Below, in pieces: positions 1 to 9,306 of a stretch of 64,000 nucleotides of DNA. Under the pieces are notes generated by a model, which saw nothing but the letters and a program-made list of their open reading frames with translations, did not search any database and was not told where the DNA came from. Made by a program: the position numbers and the translations under genes. The stretch's first letter is position 1. Every line of letters starts with the position of its first letter. This DNA comes from an uncultured Algibacter sp. (GTDB taxonomy: Bacteria; Bacteroidota; Bacteroidia; Flavobacteriales; Flavobacteriaceae), in assembly GCA_947499935.1 (NCBI GenBank), contig CANMQH010000004.1, forward strand, positions 146,660 through 210,659. The letters are read 5' to 3'.

Positions 1-214
1 TAAAATAAGGTATGAAGTAAAAAGTAAAAGTCATATTTTTGAAATAGATGAATTTTTTGCTGATAATGAAGGGCTTATTGTTGCAGAAATAGAGTTAAGC
101 TCTGAAAACGAATCTTTTGAAAAACCTGATTGGTTAGGTACAGAAGTTACTGGAAACCCAAAATATTATAACTCCCAACTGATAAAACATCCTTTTAAAA
201 CCTGGCCATTATGA
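1..214 (+). CDS. CYTH-domain protein, C-terminal fragment
   Basis: The window opens inside a gene; the first complete codon is at base 2 and the TGA stop is at 212-214. The visible 70 residues match the C-terminal part of CYTH-domain (triphosphate tunnel) proteins: a strand with alternating acidic residues (VAEIELSSENESF), then PDWLGTEVTG and a KYYNSQL segment near the end. The family binds triphosphate-containing substrates with divalent metals in a tunnel of acidic and basic strands; the substrate of this member cannot be told from the tail. The stop overlaps the ATG of the next gene (211), so the two are probably co-transcribed and translationally coupled. Confidence 0.8.
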   Translation, partial: KIRYEVKSKSHIFEIDEFFADNEGLIVAEIELSSENESFEKPDWLGTEVTGNPKYYNSQLIKHPFKTWPL

Positions 215-753
215 GAAAATTTTTGATAACATGTCTAGTTACAATAGCTATTGTGGCATGTAAAGATGAACCTAAAACCGTAGTATCTGTAGATACTGAA
301 ACCATAACAAATCATAAAGAAAAAGATACCCTACCAAAAGATATAATTATTGAGCCTATTAAAAAGTCTGTAAAACAAATTAAACAAGAGTTAGCAGAGC
401 AAGGGTTTAAAACTTTAGATTATGTTGATGAGAAAACAAAAGACACTGTTTTAATGCAACAATACTTTATGGCTTTTTTAAAAAGAGGCGCTATTCGTGG
501 ACAAAATGAAGAAGAAGCTGCTGAACTTCAAAAATTGCATATGGCGCATTTAAAAAAGATGTACGATTTAGGATATGCAGATATTTCGGGACCTTTTGGA
601 GATGATGGTGCTATAAGAGGTATTACTATTTACAATGTGCCTACACTAAAAATAGCAGACAGTTTAGCTAATTCTGACCCTATGGTTATAGCTGGACGAT
701 TAGAAATTGAAATTCATCCTTGGTGGGCTGGAAAAGGACTTCCTTTACGATAA
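211..753 (+). CDS. putative lipoprotein of unknown function
   Basis: The 180-residue product starts with a short charged N-terminus, a hydrophobic stretch and a lipobox-like IVAC ending at Cys17, so it is predicted to be exported and lipid-anchored. The mature part has a lysine/threonine-rich linker, then a mixed alpha/beta domain ending in an IEIHPWWAGKGLPLR tail. I do not recognise a family. It overlaps the preceding CYTH gene by 4 bases (ATGA), which supports the start and suggests a two-gene transcript. No terminator is obvious in the 80 bases that follow. Confidence 0.7.
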   Translation: MRKFLITCLVTIAIVACKDEPKTVVSVDTETITNHKEKDTLPKDIIIEPIKKSVKQIKQELAEQGFKTLDYVDEKTKDTVLMQQYFMAFLKRGAIRGQNEEEAAELQKLHMAHLKKMYDLGYADISGPFGDDGAIRGITIYNVPTLKIADSLANSDPMVIAGRLEIEIHPWWAGKGLPLR

Positions 754-836
754 TATTAAAAGAGTAAAGCACTTTTTATATATTAATTAGTATCGCTTAT
801 AATCATAAATCCAATAAAGATTAACCCAGTTTTTTA

Positions 837-3194
837 TCATATAGAAATCGTAATCTTTCTTTTTGCTTCATTTCCAAACTCATCAACTACAGTAATAAGA
901 TGTTTACCGCTACTTGGTTTAATGGCTAATTCATGAATATCTTTTGTACTGCCAATAAATGTATCATCAACATACCAAAACACGGTGCTTTCTGGTTTAG
1001 AATGCGCTATCTTTAAAATAAGATCATTGGTTTGTCCATCAAAATCTTTAGGTAAAAAAATACTATTATTTGCTTTCGGGTAAATAAAGTCCATAGAAAC
1101 AGCATTTTCACCCAAACAATCGCTTCTATATTTTGGTAAAGACTTATAAAAGGGGTTTTTAGTTTTGTAGTAATACGCCATAAGCGGTGGTAATACAAAC
1201 CACGATTTATGTTTAATTTGATCTAAATCTTCGCAAGACGAATTAACTTGATACATTTCGTTTTTATCCACATGAACTAAAACATGATACGGACAAGGTT
1301 TTGTTTTTAATCCACTAATTTGAATAAATTTATCTTCAGTATCATCACAATTTGGAGACGCTCTATGCCCGCTTTCTTTACAAATAGAAACGCTCTGCAT
1401 CTCATCAAAAGGTATTGGAAACCAATTGCTATTTGGTAATAAATCAAATACATCAAACAAAATAGGTGCAGCTGTTTGTACACCAACTAAACCTGGACGT
1501 CCTTCGCCATCGGCATTGCCAACCCAAACACCCACAACATAATCTTTAGTCGAGCCAATAGCCCAAGCATCTCGAAACCCAAAACTTGTGCCTGTTTTCC
1601 ATGCTACTTGTTTAGAACTATCAAAAAACTCCCAACTCTCGTCACTTTCGGGTCTGTTTACTTCTTTTAAGCTTTCATAGGTTAAATAAATAGAAGCGGC
1701 ATCAAAAAGGGTTTTATCATTTGTTTTCTTACCAAAATTAATAGCTTCTGAAGCTAAGAATGTAGGATTACAAAATTCATTTGAAAAATATTCACTAGAA
1801 TTTTCAGAAAAATGATTTAAAGTAGACGACAACGCTGCATAACTTTTACATAAATCCCATAAATTGCTTTCTGCACCACCTAAAACTAATGATAAACCAT
1901 AATGGTTGGCATTATATTTTAAATCTTTTAGTTGTAACTGTTTTAAATAATGGTAAAACCGATCTAATCCAAATTCTTGCAACATTCTAACAGCAGGAAC
2001 ATTTAACGACCTCGATAATGCTTTACTAGCAGCCACAGCGCCATCATATGTTTTATAATAATTTTCAGGGTTATAATTTCCAAATTGTGTAGGCACATCT
2101 GCAACTAAGGTATTGGGTAGTAAATCTCCAGAATCTAGCATAGAAGCATATAAAAAAGGCTTTAAAATACTACCAGTACTTCTAGGTTTATCTATAATAT
2201 CTATATCTTTTTGATGCTCTTTATCGGTTGGCGTATTACCAACGTATGCCATAACACGTCTTGTTTTTACATCTAAAACTAGAACCGCAGCGTTATAAAT
2301 TCCATTTTGGCTTAATTGATTATAATGGTTTTTAACAATGTTGTTTACGCGTTCTTGCAACCTTACATCTACGGTTGTTTTTACCCGTTCTCCATAATAT
2401 TTTTTTGACACCTTTTGTAATAAGTGAGGCGCCGTTCTAGGCAAAGCATATGGTTTTTTTGGTAATGCTTCGGCAAGAGACAATTTATGAGTTAGCGAAT
2501 CTATAATGGCTTTTTCTAAAAGCTTGTCAAGTAAGCGATTTCGTTTTTTTAACAAGCGTTCTTGGTTTTTACCTGGGTAAATTAAACTTGGGGCATTAGG
2601 TAAAACAGCTAACGTAGCACTTTCTGACCAAGAAAGTTGTTTAGCATCTCTATTAAAATAACGCCATGATGCAGCGTCTAACCCTACTACATTTCCTCCA
2701 AATGGGGCATTACTACTATAATATGCTAGAATCTCTGCTTTAGAATCTCGTATTTCCAATCGAGTCGCTAAGATTATTTCCTTTATTTTTTCGAAATAGG
2801 TTCTAGAGGTTCCCTTTCTTGATAATCTTATAACTTGTTGCGTTATTGTACTACCACCACGTTTTACTCTGCTAGATTTTAAATTTTGTTGTAAGGCTTT
2901 AAATATAGAAACAGGATTAAACCCAGGGTGTTTATAAAAATATTCATCTTCAAAAAGAACAATGCATGTTTTAAATTTTTCTGGAATACTATCATTATGA
3001 GGAAATCGCCATTGACCATCTTTTGCAATTTGCGCACCCAATAATTCATTATTGGAACTTGTAATAACCGTAGCGGTTGGATCCTTAAAAAGCTGTTTTG
3101 GTAAACAAAATATGTAAACCATAAGAAGCCCAGTAATAATTACTGACTTTATTTTATGGCGTTTTACATATATTTTTACTTTATTAAGTATCAT
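837..3194 (-). CDS. pbpC: penicillin-binding protein 1C (bifunctional peptidoglycan synthase)
   Basis: The 785-residue protein has one N-terminal membrane segment (about residues 17-31), a GT51 glycosyltransferase domain with catalytic Glu82 (FEDEYFYKHPG) and GGSTITQQ at 113-120, and a transpeptidase domain with SILK (nucleophile Ser342, Lys345), SLN at 396-398 and KTGT at 533-536. The last 180 or so residues correspond to the PBP1C-specific C-terminal domain. Length and motif order fit PbpC, which polymerises and cross-links peptidoglycan on the outer face of the inner membrane. It lies 147 bases downstream of the alpha-2-macroglobulin gene on the same strand, the usual yfhM-pbpC-type pairing. 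All catalytic motifs are intact. Confidence 0.95.
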   Translation of the reverse strand: MILNKVKIYVKRHKIKSVIITGLLMVYIFCLPKQLFKDPTATVITSSNNELLGAQIAKDGQWRFPHNDSIPEKFKTCIVLFEDEYFYKHPGFNPVSIFKALQQNLKSSRVKRGGSTITQQVIRLSRKGTSRTYFEKIKEIILATRLEIRDSKAEILAYYSSNAPFGGNVVGLDAASWRYFNRDAKQLSWSESATLAVLPNAPSLIYPGKNQERLLKKRNRLLDKLLEKAIIDSLTHKLSLAEALPKKPYALPRTAPHLLQKVSKKYYGERVKTTVDVRLQERVNNIVKNHYNQLSQNGIYNAAVLVLDVKTRRVMAYVGNTPTDKEHQKDIDIIDKPRSTGSILKPFLYASMLDSGDLLPNTLVADVPTQFGNYNPENYYKTYDGAVAASKALSRSLNVPAVRMLQEFGLDRFYHYLKQLQLKDLKYNANHYGLSLVLGGAESNLWDLCKSYAALSSTLNHFSENSSEYFSNEFCNPTFLASEAINFGKKTNDKTLFDAASIYLTYESLKEVNRPESDESWEFFDSSKQVAWKTGTSFGFRDAWAIGSTKDYVVGVWVGNADGEGRPGLVGVQTAAPILFDVFDLLPNSNWFPIPFDEMQSVSICKESGHRASPNCDDTEDKFIQISGLKTKPCPYHVLVHVDKNEMYQVNSSCEDLDQIKHKSWFVLPPLMAYYYKTKNPFYKSLPKYRSDCLGENAVSMDFIYPKANNSIFLPKDFDGQTNDLILKIAHSKPESTVFWYVDDTFIGSTKDIHELAIKPSSGKHLITVVDEFGNEAKRKITISI

Positions 3195-3294
3195 AACGGT
3201 AGGGTGTAGCGTTTTGTTTCAGATTTGAATCAACAACGCATCTACACTATTGAAAAAAATAATAATTTGGAAAGGTCTTTCTTCTTTTAAAGAA

Positions 3295-3340
3295 AATCAA
3301 CTTCGGTTTCTCTTAAAAAAACCGAAGCTCTATTGATTTT
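3295..3340 (-). terminator. hairpin between the alpha-2-macroglobulin and pbpC genes
   Basis: CTTCGGTTT (3301-3309) pairs with AAACCGAAG (3319-3327), flanked by a further AATCAA/TTGATT match. On the minus strand it follows the alpha-2-macroglobulin stop and is trailed by a T-rich run, so it could terminate or partly attenuate transcription before pbpC. Confidence 0.5.
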
Positions 3341-3341
3341 A

Positions 3342-6300
3342 TTATTTACTAATGGTTATCCATTGTCCTTTATTTCTTACTAGAAAATTATTGTCATACA
3401 TAGCCTCTGCTTGAATACCAGGCAAATAATATGTGCCTAAATAAGAAGCATTTAACATCACATTAAAGGTTTTTGTATTTTGTTTACCTTTTTCAGGCAA
3501 ATCAAAATAAAAATTAACCCTGTCATCCCTTATATCTGTATATCTAGCTTGACTCGTTGTTGTACTACCAAAATCTGTAAAACGTGTATTTACAATGTCC
3601 CAACCCGATGGAAATATTTGTGTTAAAGCAACATCGTTAATACGCTCATCTTTTAAATTACTAACCTTAACTGTGGCCACAAAATCTTGTCCTTGTTGCA
3701 AGCTAGAAACGTTTATAGAATTGCCTTTTAAATCTTTATAAACCACAGAAACACTTAAACCCCTTTGCTCGGTAAGTTCGTTTCCTAAAGGCAATTTACC
3801 AGAATTTAAAACTCTAACATACACCACATTACTTTTATTATTAGTAAATGTGATGCTGTTGCTACCATCCTCAATCTTTAAATCACGCTGTGCAATGGCA
3901 CTTTTAGTATCTATAGTTTTATTTTCACCATTAACCTTATAACTTAGCGTCATAGCTTTACCTCCATTAGCATTTACCATTTTGGCCATAGCCAATAAAC
4001 TATAAGCTGTAGTTTGTGTGCTCATCCATTTATCGCTCGATAAGTCTTTAGCAATATATTCGGCCAAATTGCGCATTTTAGTGTTTTTGGTAAGCACCAT
4101 GGTTTCTAATGCCATAGCTCGGTTTCTATCTACAGAGCCGTACGTATAATAATTATACCTAACGGGTTTAAAATTAATATTTGCTGTTTGCGAAATCTTA
4201 GTACTTGCTTCTTTTTGTCCTGCTAAGGCGTAAGCCGCAGCCAATCGCCATTTGGCTTCATTAGATATTTCAGAGAATTCTCTTAATCTATTCATAGACG
4301 CTAAATCTGCACTACCAGCTAAAGCAAGCGTGTACAACCTGTAAGCTTGAGCTAGATCAGAATTATAAGTTCTGTAACTAGGTCTCCAGTCTCTAGCAGC
4401 TTGTTTTTGATATGTTATCCAGTTACTTTTAAAAGTTAATGGTAAGACATAGCCTTTTTTCTCTGCTTCTATCATAAAATGACCTGCATAACTGGTACCC
4501 CAATCGTTTGCTTTATTTTCACCTATCCAATAACTAAGGCCTCCATTTGGTCTTTGAAAGTGACCTAATCGTTTAATTCCGTTTTCTATATTAGATTGGA
4601 TATTCTTCTTTTTATCAAAAGTTATATCAAAAATATCACTTAAAAACAATTGCGGAAATATACTTGATGTTGTTTGCTCTACACAGCCATGCGGATACTG
4701 AATTAAATACTGTAATCGTCTTGAAAAATCCATAGGCGGCAATGTAGAAAACTCTATACTAGCCGAATTTGTACCTGCTTCTCCAAAGGTTTTAAAACTC
4801 AATGTTTCTGTCTGGTTAGCTTCCAAAGTTTTATCTATGGATTTAGATGTTATTAGATTTGGATTAAATACATCTATCTCTACTTTATATGTAGATTTTT
4901 CGCCATGACCAGAAGCCACAACTTCAACAGTATTAATACCTTTTGCTTTGCTAACATCTAACTCAAAATAGGCCATTTGCTCATCTGGTCTTGCAAACGA
5001 AAGTGATTTGGTAGCATCTCCTACTACAGAAATACCAGGACTTAATTTTAAGCTAATATTTACGTTTTTAACCTTAGGTTCCATAGCAAAAACAGTTACA
5101 GGAAGTGTTACTTTTTCTCCTGGGCTTAACTTCCGCGGAAGCGTAGCTAATACCATTAAAGGTTTTTTAACTTCTACAGATTTATCGGTACTACCATAGG
5201 CCTCATTTTCATGATTTCCTGCAACAACCATAGTACGTACAGCGCCTATATAATTGGGTAATTTAATTTTATGTGTTTTAGTTTGTCCTGCTTTTAAGCT
5301 AAAAGGACCCAAATATGTTACAACAGGCTTAAAACGGTTTGCTTTTTTATTTTTACCACCTGCAGCACTACCATCTCCTCCAATGGCAAACACTTGATCT
5401 ATACGACCTGAATATGCTCCAATAACATCATCAAATACATCCCAAGTTTTAACACCTAAAGCTTCGCGAGCGTAAAACGAATGCCATGCGTTTGGTGTTT
5501 TAAAACGGGTTAAATCTAATAAACCTTCCTCAACCATAGCAATAGTGTAAGTCATTGCTTGTTTATTTTTTTCTGAAATTTTAACTTCAAATTCCTGTTC
5601 TGGACGAAGTACATTTGGCATTTTAAGCTCTGGCTCTAATTTAGTACTTGGGTTTTCTACCATAATGGGTATAATACCATAAAGTCTAATGGGCAAATCG
5701 TTTGCAGATATCGCATGTGGTTGTAATAACGAAATGTTTATAAACACGTTTGGTGCCATTTCGGAAGTTATTGGGATATTAACCGTTGTTTCGCCTTGCG
5801 CCGTTTTTATCCATTTAAAATCCAATACTTCGGTGCCATTCTCAATACTTACCAAAGCTCTACCTTCACTACCCGATTGAAACTTAATTTTAGCGGTTTC
5901 GCCCACATTATAATGTTCTTTATCTGCCGAAAATATCAACATTTTTGCAGCTTCTTTATCACCTTGAGGTGTGTACCAGTTTTTATAAAAATAAGCCGTT
6001 CTACCTGTTGCATGACCACTTACTGGATCTACCACTCTAATAAGGTATCGACCACGATCGTTATCTGGTACTTTAACAGTAAATGTTGATTTTCCGTTAC
6101 TATCAGTATTGATTTTTGAAGTAGAATAGGGTCTGTGATAACTACTAGACACGTAACTTGATAAATTATCGTAAGACGAATTCCACCACCAGCGCCATTC
6201 TATTTTATAGATCTTTACTTCTAAATTATTTCGTTTAATAGGTTTACCAAATGCGTCTACCACAACAACATCAAAGGTTTGGTTTTCGTCTGTAAAAAAT

Positions 6301-8906
6301 GAACCGTAAGCATTACCCTTTGGAGAGCGCATACCAACAAAAGACTCATAAGGTGCATATTGCTTAGTAAACGCATCTAAAGAAAAATCGCCACCATTCT
6401 CAAACGCTCTAACCAAAAACTGTACATTCAGCATCCCTGGAGCGTTCTTACCTATAACTAATTTATTGTTTATTTGAGCTATACCTTCTTCATTAACCTT
6501 ACCTTCAAACACATTAATATCTTCAGATTTAAATTTACGTGTAGGATCGTAAAACGTATAATCTTTATAGCTTTTAAAGCCAGAATACGAATTACTAAAT
6601 TTTGCCTTAATCTCAGCTTTTAGGTTCTTGCCTGGCGCACCATGCAACCATTTAACATCTAATATACCTTTTAAAGGTTCTGAATTTGTTAATATTTCGT
6701 TTTCAAAATCAACTTTAATTTTTAATCGATTTGGTTTTACAGTTTCAATTTTTAAACCTTTATAAAACGTAGCGCCACCAACAGAAACTTTGGCATTATA
6801 TTGACCAGTTTTATCTTCTTGAGATGTTGAGACCGTAAACTTATAAACGTTATTTAAATTACTTGATGTTACATTTTTATAAATCAACTTTCCGTTAGGA
6901 TCTGTAATTTCCAGTTTTACAGGGTGCTGTTTGGGTAACTTATTAGCCTTGTCATTTAACATAAAAGACAAATGCAATGTATCGCCTGGCCTCCAAACAC
7001 CTCGTTCTCCATAAATATACCCTTTAAGACCACGTTGTAATTTATTTCCAGAGACATCAAATTTGCTTAACGACAACGAATAGCCGTCATCTAATTTTAT
7101 GTAGGTTCTATTTTTACCTTTGGAAACGATAGCAAAAGCAGCATGTTTATCAGAATCTAAAATAGTTAAGCCCTGTTCATCTGTATTTTTACTTGATAAC
7201 TCTTGTTGCTGAAAGTTATATAATGTGACCTTGGCATTAGCCTCAGGATTGGTATTTAAAATATTAGAAACTGCAAAATAATACGAGTTATTAGCCCCTT
7301 GTTTTGCTATAACGCCCAAGTTTGACGCCAATAAATTTTGAGATACTGTTTTGTTATCATTATAATATGCATCATGACATGGATTATTTTCTTCACGCCA
7401 ATTATATCTGTAATGCTTATATCGATAAATTAAATTGTCCCAATATTGCTCTTCACGACGTTCTTCGTCATTTGCATCTGCTTCTTGAGAATCGTCTTGG
7501 TAATAATCATCTTCATAATACGCATCGTAATCCTCATCTTCTGCATTACTTTCACTAAAGTTAGCCTCACAATCATACAATGAGTATGCCCTATTATAAC
7601 TTAGCTCAACCCTGTAAATAGCACCAGGGTCTGCCTTAAAAAACTTAGATAAATCTACACTATAGGCTTTCCATTTACCTGTGTTTTCAGCTGCTGTCTC
7701 AAGAGTAATGGTTTCCTTAGCAATACGTCTACCTACCTTTTTTATTTCATGTGCGTTATTGCTATTTAAATTATTGTCTTGTAAAAATTGAAGAATGTTG
7801 TCTTCAAAAATCTTAATAACACGTATATCAACAGCACTTAAATTAACGGCTTCAAAATTAAATTTTAACTCATTTGAGTTTGGCAAAATATTACCATTAC
7901 TAATTAGCCGAACTTGAGGTTTTACAGACTCGAAAGCTATAATTTCAGAGAATGGTTTTTTTAATTTATAATGGTCTACATTTTTAATGCCTTGAAAAAC
8001 GTCTACTTGAATATTCCCAATCAATTTAATGTCTGGATATATTTTTAGCACATTGCCATCTACTACATATTTTGGATTTTTTACTTTTTGAATGGTTACT
8101 AAACCATCAAAATTTTGTTGTTTTTTTAATGGATCAGAAAAATTAATCGTTAAATACTGCTCTGGAGATTGTATTACAGTAACATCTACAATAGTAAAGT
8201 TATTTATACCCGGAATAGCTACCCTATTCTCACCTTTATTTGAAGCTTTTATAGCTTTTCCGTCCCATTTTACAATAATTTCACTATCTTCAATTAACCT
8301 GTTAATACTGTCAATTTTAAACTCAAACAATCTAGATGTTTCACTAACCTCATTAAAAACAAAAGCTAGTTCTTTTCCGTTTTGAGATGCTTTTACCAAT
8401 TGTTTTGCGTCTTTTAAAGACATCACATCAGCAGATTTTATAACACCTTCAAGATATTGCCATTTTTTGCTGTATGATTGTAAATTATTGGTAACGAGAT
8501 TAAAACTAGGTGTTATGGTTTTAAACTGAAACGTAAATGTCTTATAATCTTTAGGTATATTTTTATAAATATCCCCAAGTTTAAGAGATACTGTATATTC
8601 TGTATTTGGATCTAAATACTCGTCTGGTGTAAAAAGTAATGTATGTTTATTTAATGCCTTTAATTTTCCGTCAACCGAAGGTGTTAGTGTTAAAATATTA
8701 TCCGTAATATCTTGTCCAGATTCCCAGCCCTCAACATCATTTGCTAAATTAATTTGGATAGGGTCTGCTACAGATGTCATCCCAGATGTGGTATAGCCTA
8801 CGTAATCTCTAAATTTAAAAAGATTATCCGTTTCAGATTCTGTTTTTTTACAAGAAAATATCATTGAGAAACAGAATATCAAAGTAAAAAGGCGTTTTAG
8901 TGTCAT
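3342..8906 (-). CDS. alpha-2-macroglobulin family lipoprotein with thioester motif
   Basis: The 1854-residue protein begins with a signal peptide ending in a lipobox (IFSC, Cys19), so it is a lipoprotein. Macroglobulin-type beta domains fill the N-terminal two thirds, including MG2-like GERGVWRPGDTLHL. The thioester motif YPHGCVEQ has its Cys at about residue 1408, followed by an alpha/alpha toroid. Bacterial family members trap foreign proteases through the thioester and protect the periplasm, typically beside PbpC. Residues around 450-490 form an unusual Asp/Glu/Tyr-rich acidic stretch. A direct-repeat operator lies 87 bases upstream of the start. The gene is intact and about 200 residues longer than E. 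coli YfhM. Confidence 0.93.
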   Translation of the reverse strand: MTLKRLFTLIFCFSMIFSCKKTESETDNLFKFRDYVGYTTSGMTSVADPIQINLANDVEGWESGQDITDNILTLTPSVDGKLKALNKHTLLFTPDEYLDPNTEYTVSLKLGDIYKNIPKDYKTFTFQFKTITPSFNLVTNNLQSYSKKWQYLEGVIKSADVMSLKDAKQLVKASQNGKELAFVFNEVSETSRLFEFKIDSINRLIEDSEIIVKWDGKAIKASNKGENRVAIPGINNFTIVDVTVIQSPEQYLTINFSDPLKKQQNFDGLVTIQKVKNPKYVVDGNVLKIYPDIKLIGNIQVDVFQGIKNVDHYKLKKPFSEIIAFESVKPQVRLISNGNILPNSNELKFNFEAVNLSAVDIRVIKIFEDNILQFLQDNNLNSNNAHEIKKVGRRIAKETITLETAAENTGKWKAYSVDLSKFFKADPGAIYRVELSYNRAYSLYDCEANFSESNAEDEDYDAYYEDDYYQDDSQEADANDEERREEQYWDNLIYRYKHYRYNWREENNPCHDAYYNDNKTVSQNLLASNLGVIAKQGANNSYYFAVSNILNTNPEANAKVTLYNFQQQELSSKNTDEQGLTILDSDKHAAFAIVSKGKNRTYIKLDDGYSLSLSKFDVSGNKLQRGLKGYIYGERGVWRPGDTLHLSFMLNDKANKLPKQHPVKLEITDPNGKLIYKNVTSSNLNNVYKFTVSTSQEDKTGQYNAKVSVGGATFYKGLKIETVKPNRLKIKVDFENEILTNSEPLKGILDVKWLHGAPGKNLKAEIKAKFSNSYSGFKSYKDYTFYDPTRKFKSEDINVFEGKVNEEGIAQINNKLVIGKNAPGMLNVQFLVRAFENGGDFSLDAFTKQYAPYESFVGMRSPKGNAYGSFFTDENQTFDVVVVDAFGKPIKRNNLEVKIYKIEWRWWWNSSYDNLSSYVSSSYHRPYSTSKINTDSNGKSTFTVKVPDNDRGRYLIRVVDPVSGHATGRTAYFYKNWYTPQGDKEAAKMLIFSADKEHYNVGETAKIKFQSGSEGRALVSIENGTEVLDFKWIKTAQGETTVNIPITSEMAPNVFINISLLQPHAISANDLPIRLYGIIPIMVENPSTKLEPELKMPNVLRPEQEFEVKISEKNKQAMTYTIAMVEEGLLDLTRFKTPNAWHSFYAREALGVKTWDVFDDVIGAYSGRIDQVFAIGGDGSAAGGKNKKANRFKPVVTYLGPFSLKAGQTKTHKIKLPNYIGAVRTMVVAGNHENEAYGSTDKSVEVKKPLMVLATLPRKLSPGEKVTLPVTVFAMEPKVKNVNISLKLSPGISVVGDATKSLSFARPDEQMAYFELDVSKAKGINTVEVVASGHGEKSTYKVEIDVFNPNLITSKSIDKTLEANQTETLSFKTFGEAGTNSASIEFSTLPPMDFSRRLQYLIQYPHGCVEQTTSSIFPQLFLSDIFDITFDKKKNIQSNIENGIKRLGHFQRPNGGLSYWIGENKANDWGTSYAGHFMIEAEKKGYVLPLTFKSNWITYQKQAARDWRPSYRTYNSDLAQAYRLYTLALAGSADLASMNRLREFSEISNEAKWRLAAAYALAGQKEASTKISQTANINFKPVRYNYYTYGSVDRNRAMALETMVLTKNTKMRNLAEYIAKDLSSDKWMSTQTTAYSLLAMAKMVNANGGKAMTLSYKVNGENKTIDTKSAIAQRDLKIEDGSNSITFTNNKSNVVYVRVLNSGKLPLGNELTEQRGLSVSVVYKDLKGNSINVSSLQQGQDFVATVKVSNLKDERINDVALTQIFPSGWDIVNTRFTDFGSTTTSQARYTDIRDDRVNFYFDLPEKGKQNTKTFNVMLNASYLGTYYLPGIQAEAMYDNNFLVRNKGQWITISK

Positions 8907-9306
8907 GACTTATTTTGATTGAGTTTAAAGTAAAACTATATAAATATAATTAGATAACAAGGTATCGTTTATTATTCAGTAGACAAAAAAGTGTATTCGT
9001 TAAAATTGAATGAGTATTCGTTTTTTATGTAGAATGTATAATTACTTAACCTATTAGTTTGTGCGATGTCGCATTTAAATGCATAAACACAATTAATAAG
9101 CCCCGTTATTATAATTTTTGGTGATATTTAATAAATTATGCAAATTTCAAAATAGTTATCACAACAAACTAGACTTTCTTGCTTGCAGATCTAATAAATT
9201 TATATACTAAATTTTACTATCTTATTCTTTTCAAATTGCAACAAAAACAACTTTTTATTATTATATTCGCAAAATAATTTAATTAATAATAACAAATTAA
9301 CAATTT
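8907..9306. promoter_or_regulatory. divergent intergenic region between the macroglobulin and aldehyde dehydrogenase genes
   Basis: This 400-base AT-rich spacer separates two divergent genes and should hold both promoters. It contains the direct-repeat box at 8993-9022. I see no open reading frame or RNA gene in it. TATATTCG at 9262-9269 is a possible but weak -7 box for the plus-strand gene. Confidence 0.6.
8993..9022 (-). promoter_or_regulatory. putative LytTR-type operator, copy 1
   Basis: GTATTCGTT occurs twice (8993-9001 and 9014-9022), separated by exactly 12 bases. Read on the minus strand it is AACGAATAC-N12-AACGAATAC, 87 bases upstream of the alpha-2-macroglobulin start. The same 9-N12-9 arrangement with WACGAATWC occurs at 40739-40768 and 43526-43555. 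Direct repeats about 21 bases apart are typical of LytTR response regulators, and one is encoded at 50168-50917. Binding by that protein is an inference. Confidence 0.7.
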